A DNA stretch of 64,000 nucleotides from Bacteroidota bacterium (GCA_018829205.1 JAHJUE010000006.1:1-64000), one strand, 5' to 3'. Shown: positions 47,885 to 57,479, counted from the first letter of the stretch. Translations and numbers: made by a program. Notes: generated by a model not told the origin, from the sequence alone.

Positions 47885-47923
47885 TTTATTTCTCTTTAAT
47901 GATTTAATAAAAATGTTAAGAAA

Positions 47924-48343
47924 CTAAATTCCCGTAAACTGCAGAACGACATTTCTATTTCGTGACCGGTTATCGAAATCTATTAATACTATCTGCTGCC
48001 AGGTGCCAAGCAATAATTTGCCTTCATAAAAAGGGACGGTAAGCGACGCTCCTTGCAATGCAGCCCGAATATGAGAATACCCGTTTGCGTCATGCCATGT
48101 TTCATCGTGATGATAAACCATTTGTGAAGGAATAATTTTTTCAAAAAACTCAGGATAATCCTGAATTAGTCCCGGTTCATATTCAATTGTTGTTACCCCG
48201 GCCGTTGAGCCGGGGGCGAATATTAAAACATTCCCTTCCTGCATGCCGGTTTCATTTAAGTATTTAACGATTTCGGATGTGATGTCTGTTAAATCATTGT
48301 GTCCTTTAGTGGCAATAGGCAGTCTTTTCGTTTCTATTTTCAT
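47924..48343 (-). CDS. YjbQ family protein, secondary thiamine-phosphate synthase type
   Basis: I start at ATG 48343, giving 139 residues, the family's usual size; a longer frame upstream is AT-rich and unlike the family. Conserved residues include the His in YHHDETWHDANGYSHIRAALQGAS and the strand KLLLGTWQQIVLIDFDNRSRNR. YjbQ/UPF0047 members have weak thiamine phosphate synthase activity in E. coli; the native role is not settled. Confidence 0.88.
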   Translation of the reverse strand: MKIETKRLPIATKGHNDLTDITSEIVKYLNETGMQEGNVLIFAPGSTAGVTTIEYEPGLIQDYPEFFEKIIPSQMVYHHDETWHDANGYSHIRAALQGASLTVPFYEGKLLLGTWQQIVLIDFDNRSRNRNVVLQFTGI

Positions 48344-48508
48344 TTTAACACCAAGTATAAATATATATTTGAAATTCAAAATGTAATGTAAAAAATTAAA
48401 AGTCAAAATTTTCTGCTTTCTTATGGCAAATTTGTTCGGAAGTCTGCATAAAATATTATAAATTTCGCATGAATATTTTATGAATTATCCAATAAAAATG
48501 GGGTTTAT

Positions 48509-49744
48509 ATGGTTGTTGATGAATTAACAAAATCCAAAGAATTTATGGCAATGGAAGATAAATACGGTGCGCATAATTATCATCCTCTACCGGTAGTTTT
48601 AGCCAAAGGCGAAGGCGTATTTTTGTGGGATGTTGAAGGTAAAAAGTATTTTGATTTTTTATCCGCGTACTCTGCCGTTAACCAGGGGCATTGTCATCCT
48701 AAAATAATTAACACACTTACAGAACAGGCAAAAACACTTACTCTTACATCAAGAGCGTTTTACAATGACGCACTTGGTCCCTACGAAAAATATATAACAG
48801 AGTTTTTCGGTTATGATAAAGTTCTTCCAATGAACTCGGGCGCTGAAGCAGATGAAACAGCTTTAAAGCTTTGCAGAAAATGGGCGTATAATAAAAAAGG
48901 TATTGCCGAGAACGAAGCTAAAATAATTGTATGCGACGGCAACTTTCATGGAAGAACTATTACAATTGTTTCAATGTCCACCGATCCTGATTCGTATAAA
49001 GGATTCGGACCCTTCACACCCGGATTTATTCAAATCCCATACAACGATTTAGCCGCATTGGAAAAAGCGTTGGAAGATCCGACAGTTGCCGGATTTCTTG
49101 TCGAGCCTATTCAAGGTGAAGCAGGAGTATTTGTCCCGGATGAAGGTTATCTTGCGAAAGCTTATAATATGTGCAAAGCTAAAAATGTTTTGTTTATAGC
49201 CGACGAAGTTCAAACAGGAATCGCAAGAACAGGAAAACTTTTAGCGTGCGATCACGAAAACGTAAGACCTGACGTATTAATTTTAGGCAAAGCCCTTTCG
49301 GGCGGAGTTATGCCTATCTCAGCAGTTTTAGCCGATAATGATATTATGCTTGTTATCAAACCCGGCGAACATGGTTCTACATTCGGCGGCAACCCGCTCG
49401 CTTGTAAAGTTGCTATCTCCGCACTTGAAGTTGTTAAAGAAGAGAAACTGGCGGAAAGAGCTGAAAATCTCGGCGAGATATTCAGAACCGAATTAAGAAA
49501 AATTGAAAGTGATATGATTGAATTAGTTCGCGGAAAAGGTTTGCTGAACGCTATTGTTATTAAACCTAAAAACGGAAAAGAAGCTTGGGATGTTTGTTTG
49601 AAGATGAGAGACAACGGTCTTTTGGCAAAACCTACTCACGGACATATAATCCGTTTCGCGCCGCCTCTTGTAATAACAGAAGATCAAATTCACGAAGCGG
49701 TAGCTATTATTAAGAAATCTATTGATGAAATCAGTAACGGTTAG
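48509..49744 (+). CDS. rocD: ornithine aminotransferase
   Basis: A 411-residue class III PLP aminotransferase that turns ornithine into glutamate semialdehyde. [18 protein letters not shown] (cofactor cup), [26 protein letters not shown] and the PLP lysine in [10 protein letters not shown] are intact, and the N-terminus ([26 protein letters not shown]) is that of ornithine rather than acetylornithine aminotransferases. GGGG precedes the ATG, and a terminator follows. Confidence 0.93.
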   Translation: MVVDELTKSKEFMAMEDKYGAHNYHPLPVVLAKGEGVFLWDVEGKKYFDFLSAYSAVNQGHCHPKIINTLTEQAKTLTLTSRAFYNDALGPYEKYITEFFGYDKVLPMNSGAEADETALKLCRKWAYNKKGIAENEAKIIVCDGNFHGRTITIVSMSTDPDSYKGFGPFTPGFIQIPYNDLAALEKALEDPTVAGFLVEPIQGEAGVFVPDEGYLAKAYNMCKAKNVLFIADEVQTGIARTGKLLACDHENVRPDVLILGKALSGGVMPISAVLADNDIMLVIKPGEHGSTFGGNPLACKVAISALEVVKEEKLAERAENLGEIFRTELRKIESDMIELVRGKGLLNAIVIKPKNGKEAWDVCLKMRDNGLLAKPTHGHIIRFAPPLVITEDQIHEAVAIIKKSIDEISNG

Positions 49745-49766
49745 TTTAATTTTAATATTTGTTATG

Positions 49767-49799
49767 ACCCCGGTTTATAAAATAGATCGGGGTTTTTTA
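49767..49799 (+). terminator. Rho-independent terminator after rocD
   Basis: ACCCCG pairs with CGGGGT around a 15-base loop and is followed by TTTTTATTTTA. It also lies 12 bases from the converging histidine kinase stop and may serve both. Confidence 0.8.
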
Positions 49800-49810
49800 T
49801 TTTATAGCAG

Positions 49811-51979
49811 CTAATGGCTTCTTCCCAGCCACTGGTCAATTGTCATTTTTAGAAAGTTAATATTAATGGGTTTGGCTATATAATCGTCCATTCCGGCGTT
49901 GAGGCACATTTCTCTGTCTTTCATACTTGAATGAGCTGTTACGGCAATTATTGGAATATTGCTTTCTTTGCCATCCAGATTTCTAATCTCCTGTGTGGCT
50001 TTCATTCCGTCCATGTCATCCATTTCAATATCCATCAGCACAAGATCAAATGAATTTGTTTTAATAGCCTCAATAGCTTCCTGTCCGCTAGAAACTGCGT
50101 CAACCGAATAACCTATTTCTCTTAAGATTTTAAGTTCAATTTTTTGACTAATAGGGTTATCTTCAACCAGAAGAAGTCTTTTCCCGTTCTTCTGCTGCGG
50201 TATAAGTTTATTTATCTGCAGATTCTCGTCCGTATTTTCAAAGTCCATTTGTTTATCTTGAGAAACAGAAATATTTCCGATTCTAAGACGGACTGTAAAT
50301 TCAATTTCTGTTCCTTCATTTATTATTGATTTTACCTCAATCTTGCCACCCATCATAGTAACAAGCTCTTTAGCAATTACAAGACCGAATCCGGCTCCCT
50401 GTTTAGCTCTTGCTACTTTTTTTCTTTCAACGGGTTTGAAAATATTTGCGAGCACATCTTCTTCAATGCCTTTTCCAGTGTCTTTTATTTTTGTAGATAT
50501 AAGAACGTATTCATCATCAAATTTTTGAGGAGCCGCTTCAATTGATATTTTACCTTCTTCTGTATATTTAACCGCGTTTCTTAATATATAAAGTAAAATC
50601 TGACGATACCGTGTCGGGTCGCCGACAATTGTATTGGGAATTCTTTCATCCAAAGCGATAACAAGACTTAATCCTTTTTCCTTAATTCCGGGAGTAACTA
50701 TAGAAACTGATTTTTCAATTTCCTCTTTTATCGAAAATTCTTCTGATTCAAGGTCAATACTTCCCGATTCAAGCTTAGAAATATCAAGTATATTATTAAT
50801 AATTTCGAGAATTGAATCGGCTGAAGATTTTGCGTTTCCGGCGAATTCTTTAATTTCTTCGTCGCTTTCCCAAAGTCCGTTTTCCATTAATGTTAAAAAT
50901 CCCATTATTGAATTCATAGGAGTTTTAATATCGTGACTCATATTAGCGATAAAATGCGTTTTAATTGAACTGTTGTCGGTACCGCTATCAGGAATGGAAG
51001 GCAGTTGTTTAAGTCTTTGTTTTAATTTTAGAATTATTTGTTTTTTATCTTCTTCATTTTTTATTTGCTGGGTTATATCCTGAATGCTTCCTTCATAATA
51101 TAAGGGTTCTTCAAGTTCATCAAGTTCCAGTCTTAAATTGAGCCGTAAGTATATTTGTTCATCTGTTTTTTGTTTAGCTTTTATCCTATAGTTTTTAATT
51201 TTCCCGTGTCCTTCAAGTAATCTGTCAAGCAGTTCTTTATCTTTCGGATTGGCGAAAATATCATAAAACATATTTGATTCGGTTAATTCATCGGTACTAT
51301 CATAACCCAGTATTTTCGCGAACTCATTATTTATGTATAAAATTTTCCCTTCGAGATCTGCCTGAAAAAATCCTTCAACCCCATTTTCGAAAAAGTTTTT
51401 AAATTTCTGAATTGCCTGATCTTCGGATAAATTAGCTGAACCGAAGCCACTTTTTTTCTTTTTAATAAATTTAAAATTAATTACAGCAATTATTATTACC
51501 GCGGCTCCCAGTAAAATTATAAAAGAAGCAGATTCAATTCTTAGAGTATTTAAATAAATCAATTCGTTGTTAAGTAGCAGCGAAGCGCTGAACAAAACAA
51601 CATAATAGACCGGGATTATTATTTGATTTTTAAGTAGGCTTCCGAAAAGAAAGGCTGAAATAAAGGTAATTAATGCTGCAATCGAATAATTTAAAAGCCA
51701 CGTCTGCGGTATTAAATAACTTACTACTGAAGTTGATAAAATTTGCGTGACCAAAAGCGTATGAATTAAAACAGGAAGATACTTTCTTCCGAATTTGAAA
51801 TCTGAAACTATTGAAAGAATAAATGCTATCAATGCTGCGGAAATTCTCGCAATGTATATATACTTCATTTGTGCCGGGAATGAGTAAACTTCAAATATTA
51901 ATGAAGTTAAAGCAGCAAATGCGGCTAGAAATGCCGTAAGTCTGAATAGTACAATAATATTTTTCTTAACGTTATTCAT
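49811..51979 (-). CDS. membrane hybrid histidine kinase with PAS and receiver domains
   Basis: A 722-residue sensor kinase. Six or so helices (about 8-170) form an integral membrane sensor of no named type, followed by a PAS domain (about 185-305: GVEGFFQADLEGKILYINNEFAKILGY), HisKA with the phosphorylated His349 in ANMSHDIKTPMNSIMGFL, and HATPase_c (about 430-560: LRNAVKYTEEG, DTGKGI, GAGFGLVIAKELVTMMGG). A C-terminal receiver (about 600-715) has LLLVEDNPISQ and the phospho-Asp in FDLVLMDIEMDDMDGM. No separate response regulator is adjacent, so it probably feeds a phosphorelay encoded elsewhere. Confidence 0.93.
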   Translation of the reverse strand: MNNVKKNIIVLFRLTAFLAAFAALTSLIFEVYSFPAQMKYIYIARISAALIAFILSIVSDFKFGRKYLPVLIHTLLVTQILSTSVVSYLIPQTWLLNYSIAALITFISAFLFGSLLKNQIIIPVYYVVLFSASLLLNNELIYLNTLRIESASFIILLGAAVIIIAVINFKFIKKKKSGFGSANLSEDQAIQKFKNFFENGVEGFFQADLEGKILYINNEFAKILGYDSTDELTESNMFYDIFANPKDKELLDRLLEGHGKIKNYRIKAKQKTDEQIYLRLNLRLELDELEEPLYYEGSIQDITQQIKNEEDKKQIILKLKQRLKQLPSIPDSGTDNSSIKTHFIANMSHDIKTPMNSIMGFLTLMENGLWESDEEIKEFAGNAKSSADSILEIINNILDISKLESGSIDLESEEFSIKEEIEKSVSIVTPGIKEKGLSLVIALDERIPNTIVGDPTRYRQILLYILRNAVKYTEEGKISIEAAPQKFDDEYVLISTKIKDTGKGIEEDVLANIFKPVERKKVARAKQGAGFGLVIAKELVTMMGGKIEVKSIINEGTEIEFTVRLRIGNISVSQDKQMDFENTDENLQINKLIPQQKNGKRLLLVEDNPISQKIELKILREIGYSVDAVSSGQEAIEAIKTNSFDLVLMDIEMDDMDGMKATQEIRNLDGKESNIPIIAVTAHSSMKDREMCLNAGMDDYIAKPININFLKMTIDQWLGRSH

Positions 51980-52164
51980 CAAAAACTAATTCTGAAATTC
52001 CTTTTATTTGATATGTAAATATAATAGACTTATTATCGAAAAATGACAGATACTATTTAATAACCTGTTAAACATTTTTGTTTCAGAATATTATTTGTTA
52101 ATAAAGTCTAATTTGATAAATTTAGTTGTCAGAATAAACATAAATAAATATAAAAGTCTAATTA

Positions 52165-52746
52165 ATGGCAGATTTTTTTTATTCAATCGATCTAACAATC
52201 TTTTATTTTATTAATCACACCATTGCTAATCCGGTATTTGATAAATTTTTCGGTTTTATTACCGATGTTAAACATTGGTATCTGCTTTATATTGTTCTTC
52301 TTTGTATCGCCTTTTTTAAAGGCGGAAGAATTGGCAAAATTGCCGTTATAGGATCTATTTTTTTAATTGTATTTTCGGATCAGTTCAGCAGCAATCTTGT
52401 TAAAAATCTTGTAGAAAGAATACGGCCGTGCAATGCGCTTCCGGACGCACGTACAATTCTCGGATGCACCGGTTCATATTCTTTTCCATCATCTCATTCT
52501 TTGAATAATTTTGCGATTGCGGTATTCTTTTACAGGTTATTTCCAAAACTAAAATGGACGCTCTTAATTACAGCCGGACTTGTAGCTTTTTCACGTCCTT
52601 ATTTGGGACTTCATTATCCTTCCGATATAATTTTTGGAGGAATTATTGGAGCCGCTATCGGATATATATTTTCATTGGGTGCAATTAAAATGAATGAATT
52701 TTTGGATAATCGGAAATCTTCCTTAATTAATAATTCGGAAAATTGA
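52165..52746 (+). CDS. PAP2 family phosphatase
   Basis: A 193-residue membrane phosphatase with all three PAP2 motifs: KNLVERIRPCNALP (KxxxxxxRP), SFPSSHSLN (PSGH-type) and SRPYLGLHYPSDIIFG (SRxxxxxHxxxD). Five or six helices. Substrates are probably undecaprenyl pyrophosphate or lipid phosphates. Its stop overlaps the next start (TGATG), which couples its translation to the AMP nucleosidase gene. Confidence 0.92.
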   Translation: MADFFYSIDLTIFYFINHTIANPVFDKFFGFITDVKHWYLLYIVLLCIAFFKGGRIGKIAVIGSIFLIVFSDQFSSNLVKNLVERIRPCNALPDARTILGCTGSYSFPSSHSLNNFAIAVFFYRLFPKLKWTLLITAGLVAFSRPYLGLHYPSDIIFGGIIGAAIGYIFSLGAIKMNEFLDNRKSSLINNSEN

Positions 52747-53519
52747 TGAAAACAAAATTAGACATCGCCAAAAACTGGCTGCCCCGTTATACGGGAACGC
52801 AAATCGACGAATTCGGTGATTACCTGCTTTTAACTAACTTCAGCAACTATGTAACAAAATTTGCCGATAAGTTTAATTGTGAAGTAAAAGGATTGGACCG
52901 GACAATGCAGACGGCAACAAACAGCGCGGGATTAACTATTGTGAATTTTGGAATGGGTTCGGCTAATGCAGCAACGGTCATGGATTTGTTAACCGCAAGG
53001 CATCCTAAAGGAGTTTTATTCCTTGGTAAATGCGGAGGATTAAAACAGTCAACCGAACTTGGACATTTTATTTTACCAACCGCCGCAATTAGAGGAGAAG
53101 GTACAAGCAATGATTATTATCCTCCTGAAGTTCCTGCTCTCCCGTCTTTTAAAGTACATAAATTTGTATCAGATAAAATTTTAAAACACAATGTTGAATA
53201 TAGAACCGGCGTGGTTTATACAACAAACCGTAGAGTTTGGGAATGGGACACCGATTTTAAAAGATATTTGAAGAAAATAGGCGTCATAGGAATTGATATG
53301 GAAACGGCAACTTTATTTATTGTCGGTTATGCAAACCAGATTTCGCACGGCGCCTTGCTTCTTGTTTCAGATCTTCCTATGATTCAGTCGGGAATTAAAA
53401 CCGAAGAATCTGATAAATTAGTAACAAAAAAGTTTGTCGATCTTCATCTTGAAATTGGGATAGAAGCAATGACAGAAATAGGAGTTAAAGGAGAGCAAAT
53501 AAAACATTTTACGTATTAA
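52746..53519 (+). CDS. amn: AMP nucleosidase, short Bacteroidota type
   Basis: A 257-residue phosphorylase/nucleosidase-fold enzyme of the PNP-UDP family that cleaves AMP to adenine and ribose 5-phosphate. FLGKCGGLKQSTELGHFILPTAAIRGEG and GIDMETATLFIVGYA (the catalytic ME region) are characteristic, as is ASDLPMIQSG-like LLLVSDLPMI. It lacks the extra N-terminal domain of the E. coli enzyme. The start is the ATG overlapping the PAP2 stop; a TTG one codon earlier is also in frame. Confidence 0.85.
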   Translation: MKTKLDIAKNWLPRYTGTQIDEFGDYLLLTNFSNYVTKFADKFNCEVKGLDRTMQTATNSAGLTIVNFGMGSANAATVMDLLTARHPKGVLFLGKCGGLKQSTELGHFILPTAAIRGEGTSNDYYPPEVPALPSFKVHKFVSDKILKHNVEYRTGVVYTTNRRVWEWDTDFKRYLKKIGVIGIDMETATLFIVGYANQISHGALLLVSDLPMIQSGIKTEESDKLVTKKFVDLHLEIGIEAMTEIGVKGEQIKHFTY

Positions 53520-53621
53520 TGTTTAAAAAGTAAAATTATAGTATATGCGAATTTTTTTCGTATTTAGTGTACATTAATTTTTACCACCAATGATTTTGAG
53601 CTTATTTTAAGTATATTTTTC

Positions 53622-53637
53622 TGGCACTCTTATTGCC
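53622..53637 (+). promoter_or_regulatory. sigma54 (-24/-12) promoter
   Basis: TGGCAC, five bases, TTGCC: the -24/-12 consensus with the exact GG-N10-GC spacing. The start of transcription would be about 53649, 100 bases before the gene at 53750. It is the only near-perfect sigma54 promoter I found in intergenic DNA here. Confidence 0.8.
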
Positions 53638-53749
53638 TATTTAGTTGTATATATGAAGTTAAAATGATTTAAAATACATTTTTAATTATAATGTAAAACA
53701 ATAATAGAACACGGTTGTATACATTAAAGTACAAGCAGAGGGATGAAAA

Positions 53750-54169
53750 ATGAAAAAGTTAAGTATTATTATCGGATTGTTCTTATTCGCAGCAATTTCG
53801 ATGAATATTAATGCGCAATCAAGTCAGGAAACTTTATCGCAAATACTTGAATTAAGCAAAGCTAAGAAATTTTCTGAAGCGGCGGCTTTAATCGCGTATG
53901 ACGGTCCAAATGAATCAAAAAAGTTACAGGCTGCGTATAACCCTAATGATGAAAATGAGTTAAATAGTGTTAAAAGAATATGCAAAAAAATAAAAGCGTT
54001 GATTGATATCAGCGATTCTTATGAAATAGGTAATCCTAACGAAACAAAAGAAGATGGAGTAGATTGGACGGTTATTGAAGTCAGCTTTAAAAGCGGGAAT
54101 CAAAATCTAAAAACTATATTCAGTTTCGTTAAAGTAGATGATAAATTCCTGTTAGGAGATATTGACTAG
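53750..54169 (+). CDS. small secreted protein behind a sigma54 promoter
   Basis: A 139-residue exported protein with signal peptide (KKLSIIIGLFLFAAISMNINAQ). The mature 117 residues have an N-terminal helical part (SQETLSQILELSKAKKFSEAAALIAYDG) and a beta-rich C-terminal half (WTVIEVSFKSGNQNLKTIFSFVKVDDKFLLGDID), an overall shape like NTF2/DUF4878-type proteins. AGAGGG precedes the ATG. The upstream sigma54 promoter makes it a regulated gene, and a hairpin after it suggests a single-gene transcript. Confidence 0.75.
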   Translation: MKKLSIIIGLFLFAAISMNINAQSSQETLSQILELSKAKKFSEAAALIAYDGPNESKKLQAAYNPNDENELNSVKRICKKIKALIDISDSYEIGNPNETKEDGVDWTVIEVSFKSGNQNLKTIFSFVKVDDKFLLGDID

Positions 54170-54184
54170 AATTTTTAGTAAATG

Positions 54185-54226
54185 AATTATCGGGAGAGTA
54201 GATGAATATTAAATCTTCCGATAATT
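54185..54226 (+). terminator. hairpin after the sigma54-controlled gene
   Basis: AATTATCGGGAGA (54185-54197) pairs with TCTTCCGATAATT (54214-54226) with one G-U pair and a 16-base loop. No strong T-run follows, so it may be a terminator or an RNA-stabilising end. Confidence 0.6.
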
Positions 54227-54263
54227 ATTATTTCAATCCAATTAATAATCGTTTTCTCCCACT

Positions 54264-54743
54264 ATGAACAAAAATATAAAATCGGGTTTTAAATCGTTAG
54301 ATTTTATCTTTATCGCATTTTTGTCCTCGCAAATGATGGCAGTTATTACATTTTATTTCATTAAATCAAATAACTATCTACCTGAATTTGAGATTAATGA
54401 AATGATTGTAAAAATAGTTGTTATGATTTTTAACTTCTCATCTTTTTTTATAGGCAAGTTTTTTTACAACATGCTTATTAAAAAAATTCAAATTAATGAA
54501 CCTCTTGAAAAAAAGATAAATTCTTTCCGAACTGTTTCATTGTTCAGATTGGCTTTAATCGAATCGGTAAATTTACTGAACTGTATAGCTTACTTATTTA
54601 CAGGCGACAATTCGATTTTATTAATCTTTGCAATTATGCTAATATTATTTTTTACTCAAAGACCGACAATTAGTTTATTTATTCGCGATTTTAATCTATC
54701 AGAGGAAGAAAAAATTTTAATTGTTGCTGAATCTTCTTCTTAA
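54264..54743 (+). CDS. integral membrane protein of unknown function
   Basis: A 159-residue protein with four predicted helices (about 10-30, 48-70, 92-112 and 116-132) and a charged C-terminal tail. No recognised family. It is separated from its neighbours by 94 and 65 bases and has a weak start context. Confidence 0.65.
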   Translation: MNKNIKSGFKSLDFIFIAFLSSQMMAVITFYFIKSNNYLPEFEINEMIVKIVVMIFNFSSFFIGKFFYNMLIKKIQINEPLEKKINSFRTVSLFRLALIESVNLLNCIAYLFTGDNSILLIFAIMLILFFTQRPTISLFIRDFNLSEEEKILIVAESSS

Positions 54744-54808
54744 TAGATTTTTAAATTATTTTTGTAAATCTTCATCTTAGTTATTTCAAATCTTACCTGG
54801 GTATACAT

Positions 54809-55531
54809 ATGAAACTTTTTAAGTCATGTTTCTATTTCATTATAATTTCATTTTTTGTTTCATGCTCAAATAATAAAGTTGAAACCGGAACTCTTGAAAA
54901 TAATGACAATATATTTCAATACGGTACAATGAAAAAATTTTTAGATAGTGATTATGAAGGATCTCTTTCGATAAAAGAATTAAAAAGAAAAGGCGATTTC
55001 GGACTCGGCACATATAACGGAGTAAACGGTGAAATGGTAGTTATTGATGGAAAAGTTTATAGAATACTTCCGGACGGTGAAGTTTTTGAAGTCCCGGATC
55101 ATGATCTGTCGCCATTTACAGTCGTGAAATTTTTTGAGCCGGATACTTCTATTAAACTGGATACAAATATTAATTTCCAGGAATTAACAAAATACTTATC
55201 CGAGCTAATAGCTGATGCATCTAAACCTATAGCAATAAAGATCAGCGGAGAATTTGAAAGCGTAAAAACCAGAACCGTAAAAGAACAGAAAAAACCTTAT
55301 CCTTCTTTAAATGATATTGTTGCGGAACAAATTGTATTTGATTTCGAGAACATTAGAGGCAGTGCTGTTGGATTCTGGTTCCCTCCTTATTTTGAACCTG
55401 TAAACTTTCCTAATTATCATTTTCATTTTATGAAGGAAGGAATTTCTGGAGGCGGGCATTTACTTAATTGCCGGATTTCTTCTGTTACAATAGAATTTGA
55501 TTACCCGGAAGAATTGGTTATAGGACTTTAA
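54809..55531 (+). CDS. budA: alpha-acetolactate decarboxylase, lipoprotein form
   Basis: A 240-residue protein whose catalytic part matches acetolactate decarboxylase: GDFGLGTYNGVNGEMVVIDGKVYRI, the arginine in SVKTRTV, and the zinc ligands in YHFHFMKEGISGGGHLLNC plus EELVIG near the end. The enzyme makes acetoin from acetolactate. Unlike the usual cytoplasmic enzyme it starts with a lipoprotein signal (FYFIIISFFVSC), which places it in the cell envelope. No acetolactate synthase gene is nearby. It overlaps the converging TetR gene by 14 bases. Confidence 0.88.
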   Translation: MKLFKSCFYFIIISFFVSCSNNKVETGTLENNDNIFQYGTMKKFLDSDYEGSLSIKELKRKGDFGLGTYNGVNGEMVVIDGKVYRILPDGEVFEVPDHDLSPFTVVKFFEPDTSIKLDTNINFQELTKYLSELIADASKPIAIKISGEFESVKTRTVKEQKKPYPSLNDIVAEQIVFDFENIRGSAVGFWFPPYFEPVNFPNYHFHFMKEGISGGGHLLNCRISSVTIEFDYPEELVIGL

Positions 55532-56120
55532 TTTTCTCCAACTCTTCCCTGCTGTATTTTTTTAGCAGTTTATTTTTTACTTTTTTTATCGGGTATTTAT
55601 CCTTAAAAAATAAATAATGCAGGATTATCCCGTCAAGTACACCGTCAAGTATTAAAGCCTCGGTCTCCGGATTTCTAATTCCGATTTTTTTAAATATTTT
55701 TATTGTTTCATTCATCGCGTTTGTACCGAATTCATTAACCATTTTTTCAGTAATATTCGATAATTTTGGCTGAAGCATTAATGTTGAAAACATCCGCCAA
55801 TAATTATCGTTTTTCTGAATATGGTCGAATGTTTTTACAATAAGTAATTCCAGCTGTTTGTAAGGATCGTCGGATAATTTTGAAACATTCATTACTTCCA
55901 AACCTGCCGTTAATGCTGTATCTATTATTGCTTGCAGAATCGCATCCTTGCTTTCAAAATAATTATAAGCAAGTCCTTTTGAGATACCGGCTTCATTTGC
56001 AATATCGTTAATTGATGTCCCGTGAAAACCTTTATTTGCAAATAGCAGAAGAGCTTTTTCAAGTATAATCGATCGTGTTTTTTCACGCATTTCTTTAAAT
56101 TGTTCTTTACTTCTAGGCAT
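55518..56120 (-). CDS. TetR family transcriptional regulator
   Basis: A 200-residue regulator with the TetR N-terminal helix-turn-helix (ILEKALLLFANKGFHGTSINDIANEAGISKGLAYNYFESKDAIL, residues about 18-62) and an unclassified all-helical ligand domain. It lies convergent to budA and divergent from the DUF3095 gene, with AACGTT-centred palindromes before DUF3095 and before the export operon at 57549. Those are its most likely operators, so it probably represses both; this is inferred from position and symmetry. Confidence 0.92.
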   Translation of the reverse strand: MPRSKEQFKEMREKTRSIILEKALLLFANKGFHGTSINDIANEAGISKGLAYNYFESKDAILQAIIDTALTAGLEVMNVSKLSDDPYKQLELLIVKTFDHIQKNDNYWRMFSTLMLQPKLSNITEKMVNEFGTNAMNETIKIFKKIGIRNPETEALILDGVLDGIILHYLFFKDKYPIKKVKNKLLKKYSREELEKIKVL

Positions 56121-56238
56121 TTTTTAACTGAATTATTGGTCAATCAATATTAATATTTTTTTATTCTATTTACAATTATTAATAGTCTCAATTAAACATT
56201 ACCTATATTTTATAAATTTTACTCAGAATAAACTATTG

Positions 56239-56252
56239 CTTAAACGTTCAAG
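56239..56252 (+). promoter_or_regulatory. candidate TetR operator before the DUF3095 gene
   Basis: CTTAAACGTTCAAG is a palindrome with one asymmetric pair, centred on AACGTT, 19 bases before the ATG. It shares the TTGNNTRAACGTTYA pattern with the operator at 57510. Confidence 0.5.
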
Positions 56253-56270
56253 ACTATCTAAATTAAATTT

Positions 56271-57410
56271 ATGAGTTCGGCAGATTTTTATAAAAATATA
56301 GAACCGATGAACGATATGTACAAACTTATCGGTTCCAATAATTTTAAGTCGGTACCAAACGATTGGGACATTGTAGTTACAGATATTTATAAATCTACAG
56401 AAGCAATTGAGCAAGGCAGGTATAAAGATGTAAATTTTGTAGCCGCTTCAACAATTATTGCCGTATTAAACGCACTCCCGAATATTGAAATCCCTTTTGT
56501 ATTCGGTGGCGACGGCGCCACATTACTTATTCCCTCTTCATCCCGGATTAAAATTTCAGATGTCCTTGCCGATGTTAAAAGCACAGTAATAAATCAATTC
56601 AATTTGTATTTAAGAGCAGGAATTGTACCTGTATCCGAATTATCAGCTAACGGCGTTAGTATTTTTGTGGGTAAACATTCAATTTCAGACAACTACATAC
56701 AGGCTGTTTTTAAAGGCGGCGGATTGTCATATGCTGAGAATCTCGTAAAAAACGGCAACGGAAAATTTGAAATCAATTCCGCCGTAAAATTAGGATGCGC
56801 AAATTTTACGGGGCTGGAATGCCGCTGGCAGGATATATATAGCTTTAAAGGCGAATCCATGAGTCTCATTGTAAAAGTAAATGAAAATCATAACGATAAC
56901 CAAATTTATGATATGGTGTTAAAAGAAATAGATTTTCTTTATGGACCGGCCGCTAAAAGAAATCCGATTGGTGAAAAAGATATTAAGCTAACCTTTAAAA
57001 AGAAAGGCCCATTATTTGAATCAAAAATTATGGGCAAAACCAAAATATTTTATACTATTAAAATTTGGCTCGAAAACTTATATGCTGTTTATTCTTTCAA
57101 GTTTGGGAACGAAGAATGGAAAAGATACAAACAACTTGTTAAAAGTACATGCGATTATGAAAAATTTGACGACACATTAAAAGTAGTGCTTTCCGGTTCA
57201 AAGTATCAGCGGGAAATTTTGATCTCGATTCTTGATAAATTTGAAAAAGAAGAAAAAATATTATACGGTGTTTTAATTTCCGACCGCGCGCTTATTACAT
57301 GTCTCATATTCGAAAGACACGGCAGACAGGTTCATTTTATTGACGCTGCCGACGGAGGTTATGCGCTTGCCTCAAAACAATTAAAAGATAAATTGGAAAA
57401 ACTGAAGTAA
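56271..57410 (+). CDS. DUF3095 protein
   Basis: A 379-residue cytoplasmic protein. The N-terminal half (about 30-170) has VVTDIYKSTEAIEQGRYKDVNFVAASTI and FVFGGDGATLLIPSSSR, which resemble the ST-A and GGD-type motifs of class III nucleotide cyclases and GGDEF palm domains. The C-terminal half (about 260-375) looks like a winged-helix or effector region. DUF3095 proteins have no established function; a nucleotide-binding role is an inference from the FGGDGA motif. It is flanked by a TetR gene and the TetR-like operators. Confidence 0.85.
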   Translation: MSSADFYKNIEPMNDMYKLIGSNNFKSVPNDWDIVVTDIYKSTEAIEQGRYKDVNFVAASTIIAVLNALPNIEIPFVFGGDGATLLIPSSSRIKISDVLADVKSTVINQFNLYLRAGIVPVSELSANGVSIFVGKHSISDNYIQAVFKGGGLSYAENLVKNGNGKFEINSAVKLGCANFTGLECRWQDIYSFKGESMSLIVKVNENHNDNQIYDMVLKEIDFLYGPAAKRNPIGEKDIKLTFKKKGPLFESKIMGKTKIFYTIKIWLENLYAVYSFKFGNEEWKRYKQLVKSTCDYEKFDDTLKVVLSGSKYQREILISILDKFEKEEKILYGVLISDRALITCLIFERHGRQVHFIDAADGGYALASKQLKDKLEKLK

Positions 57411-57479
57411 TATTTTTCAAATAGAATTCTTATTTAATTTATTTTTTATGCCCTTTTAAGAATCACATATTTTTATGTC

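Noticed and set aside
49252-49614. 120-codon minus-strand frame inside rocD
   Set aside because: Shadow of the conserved aminotransferase frame, no start signal.
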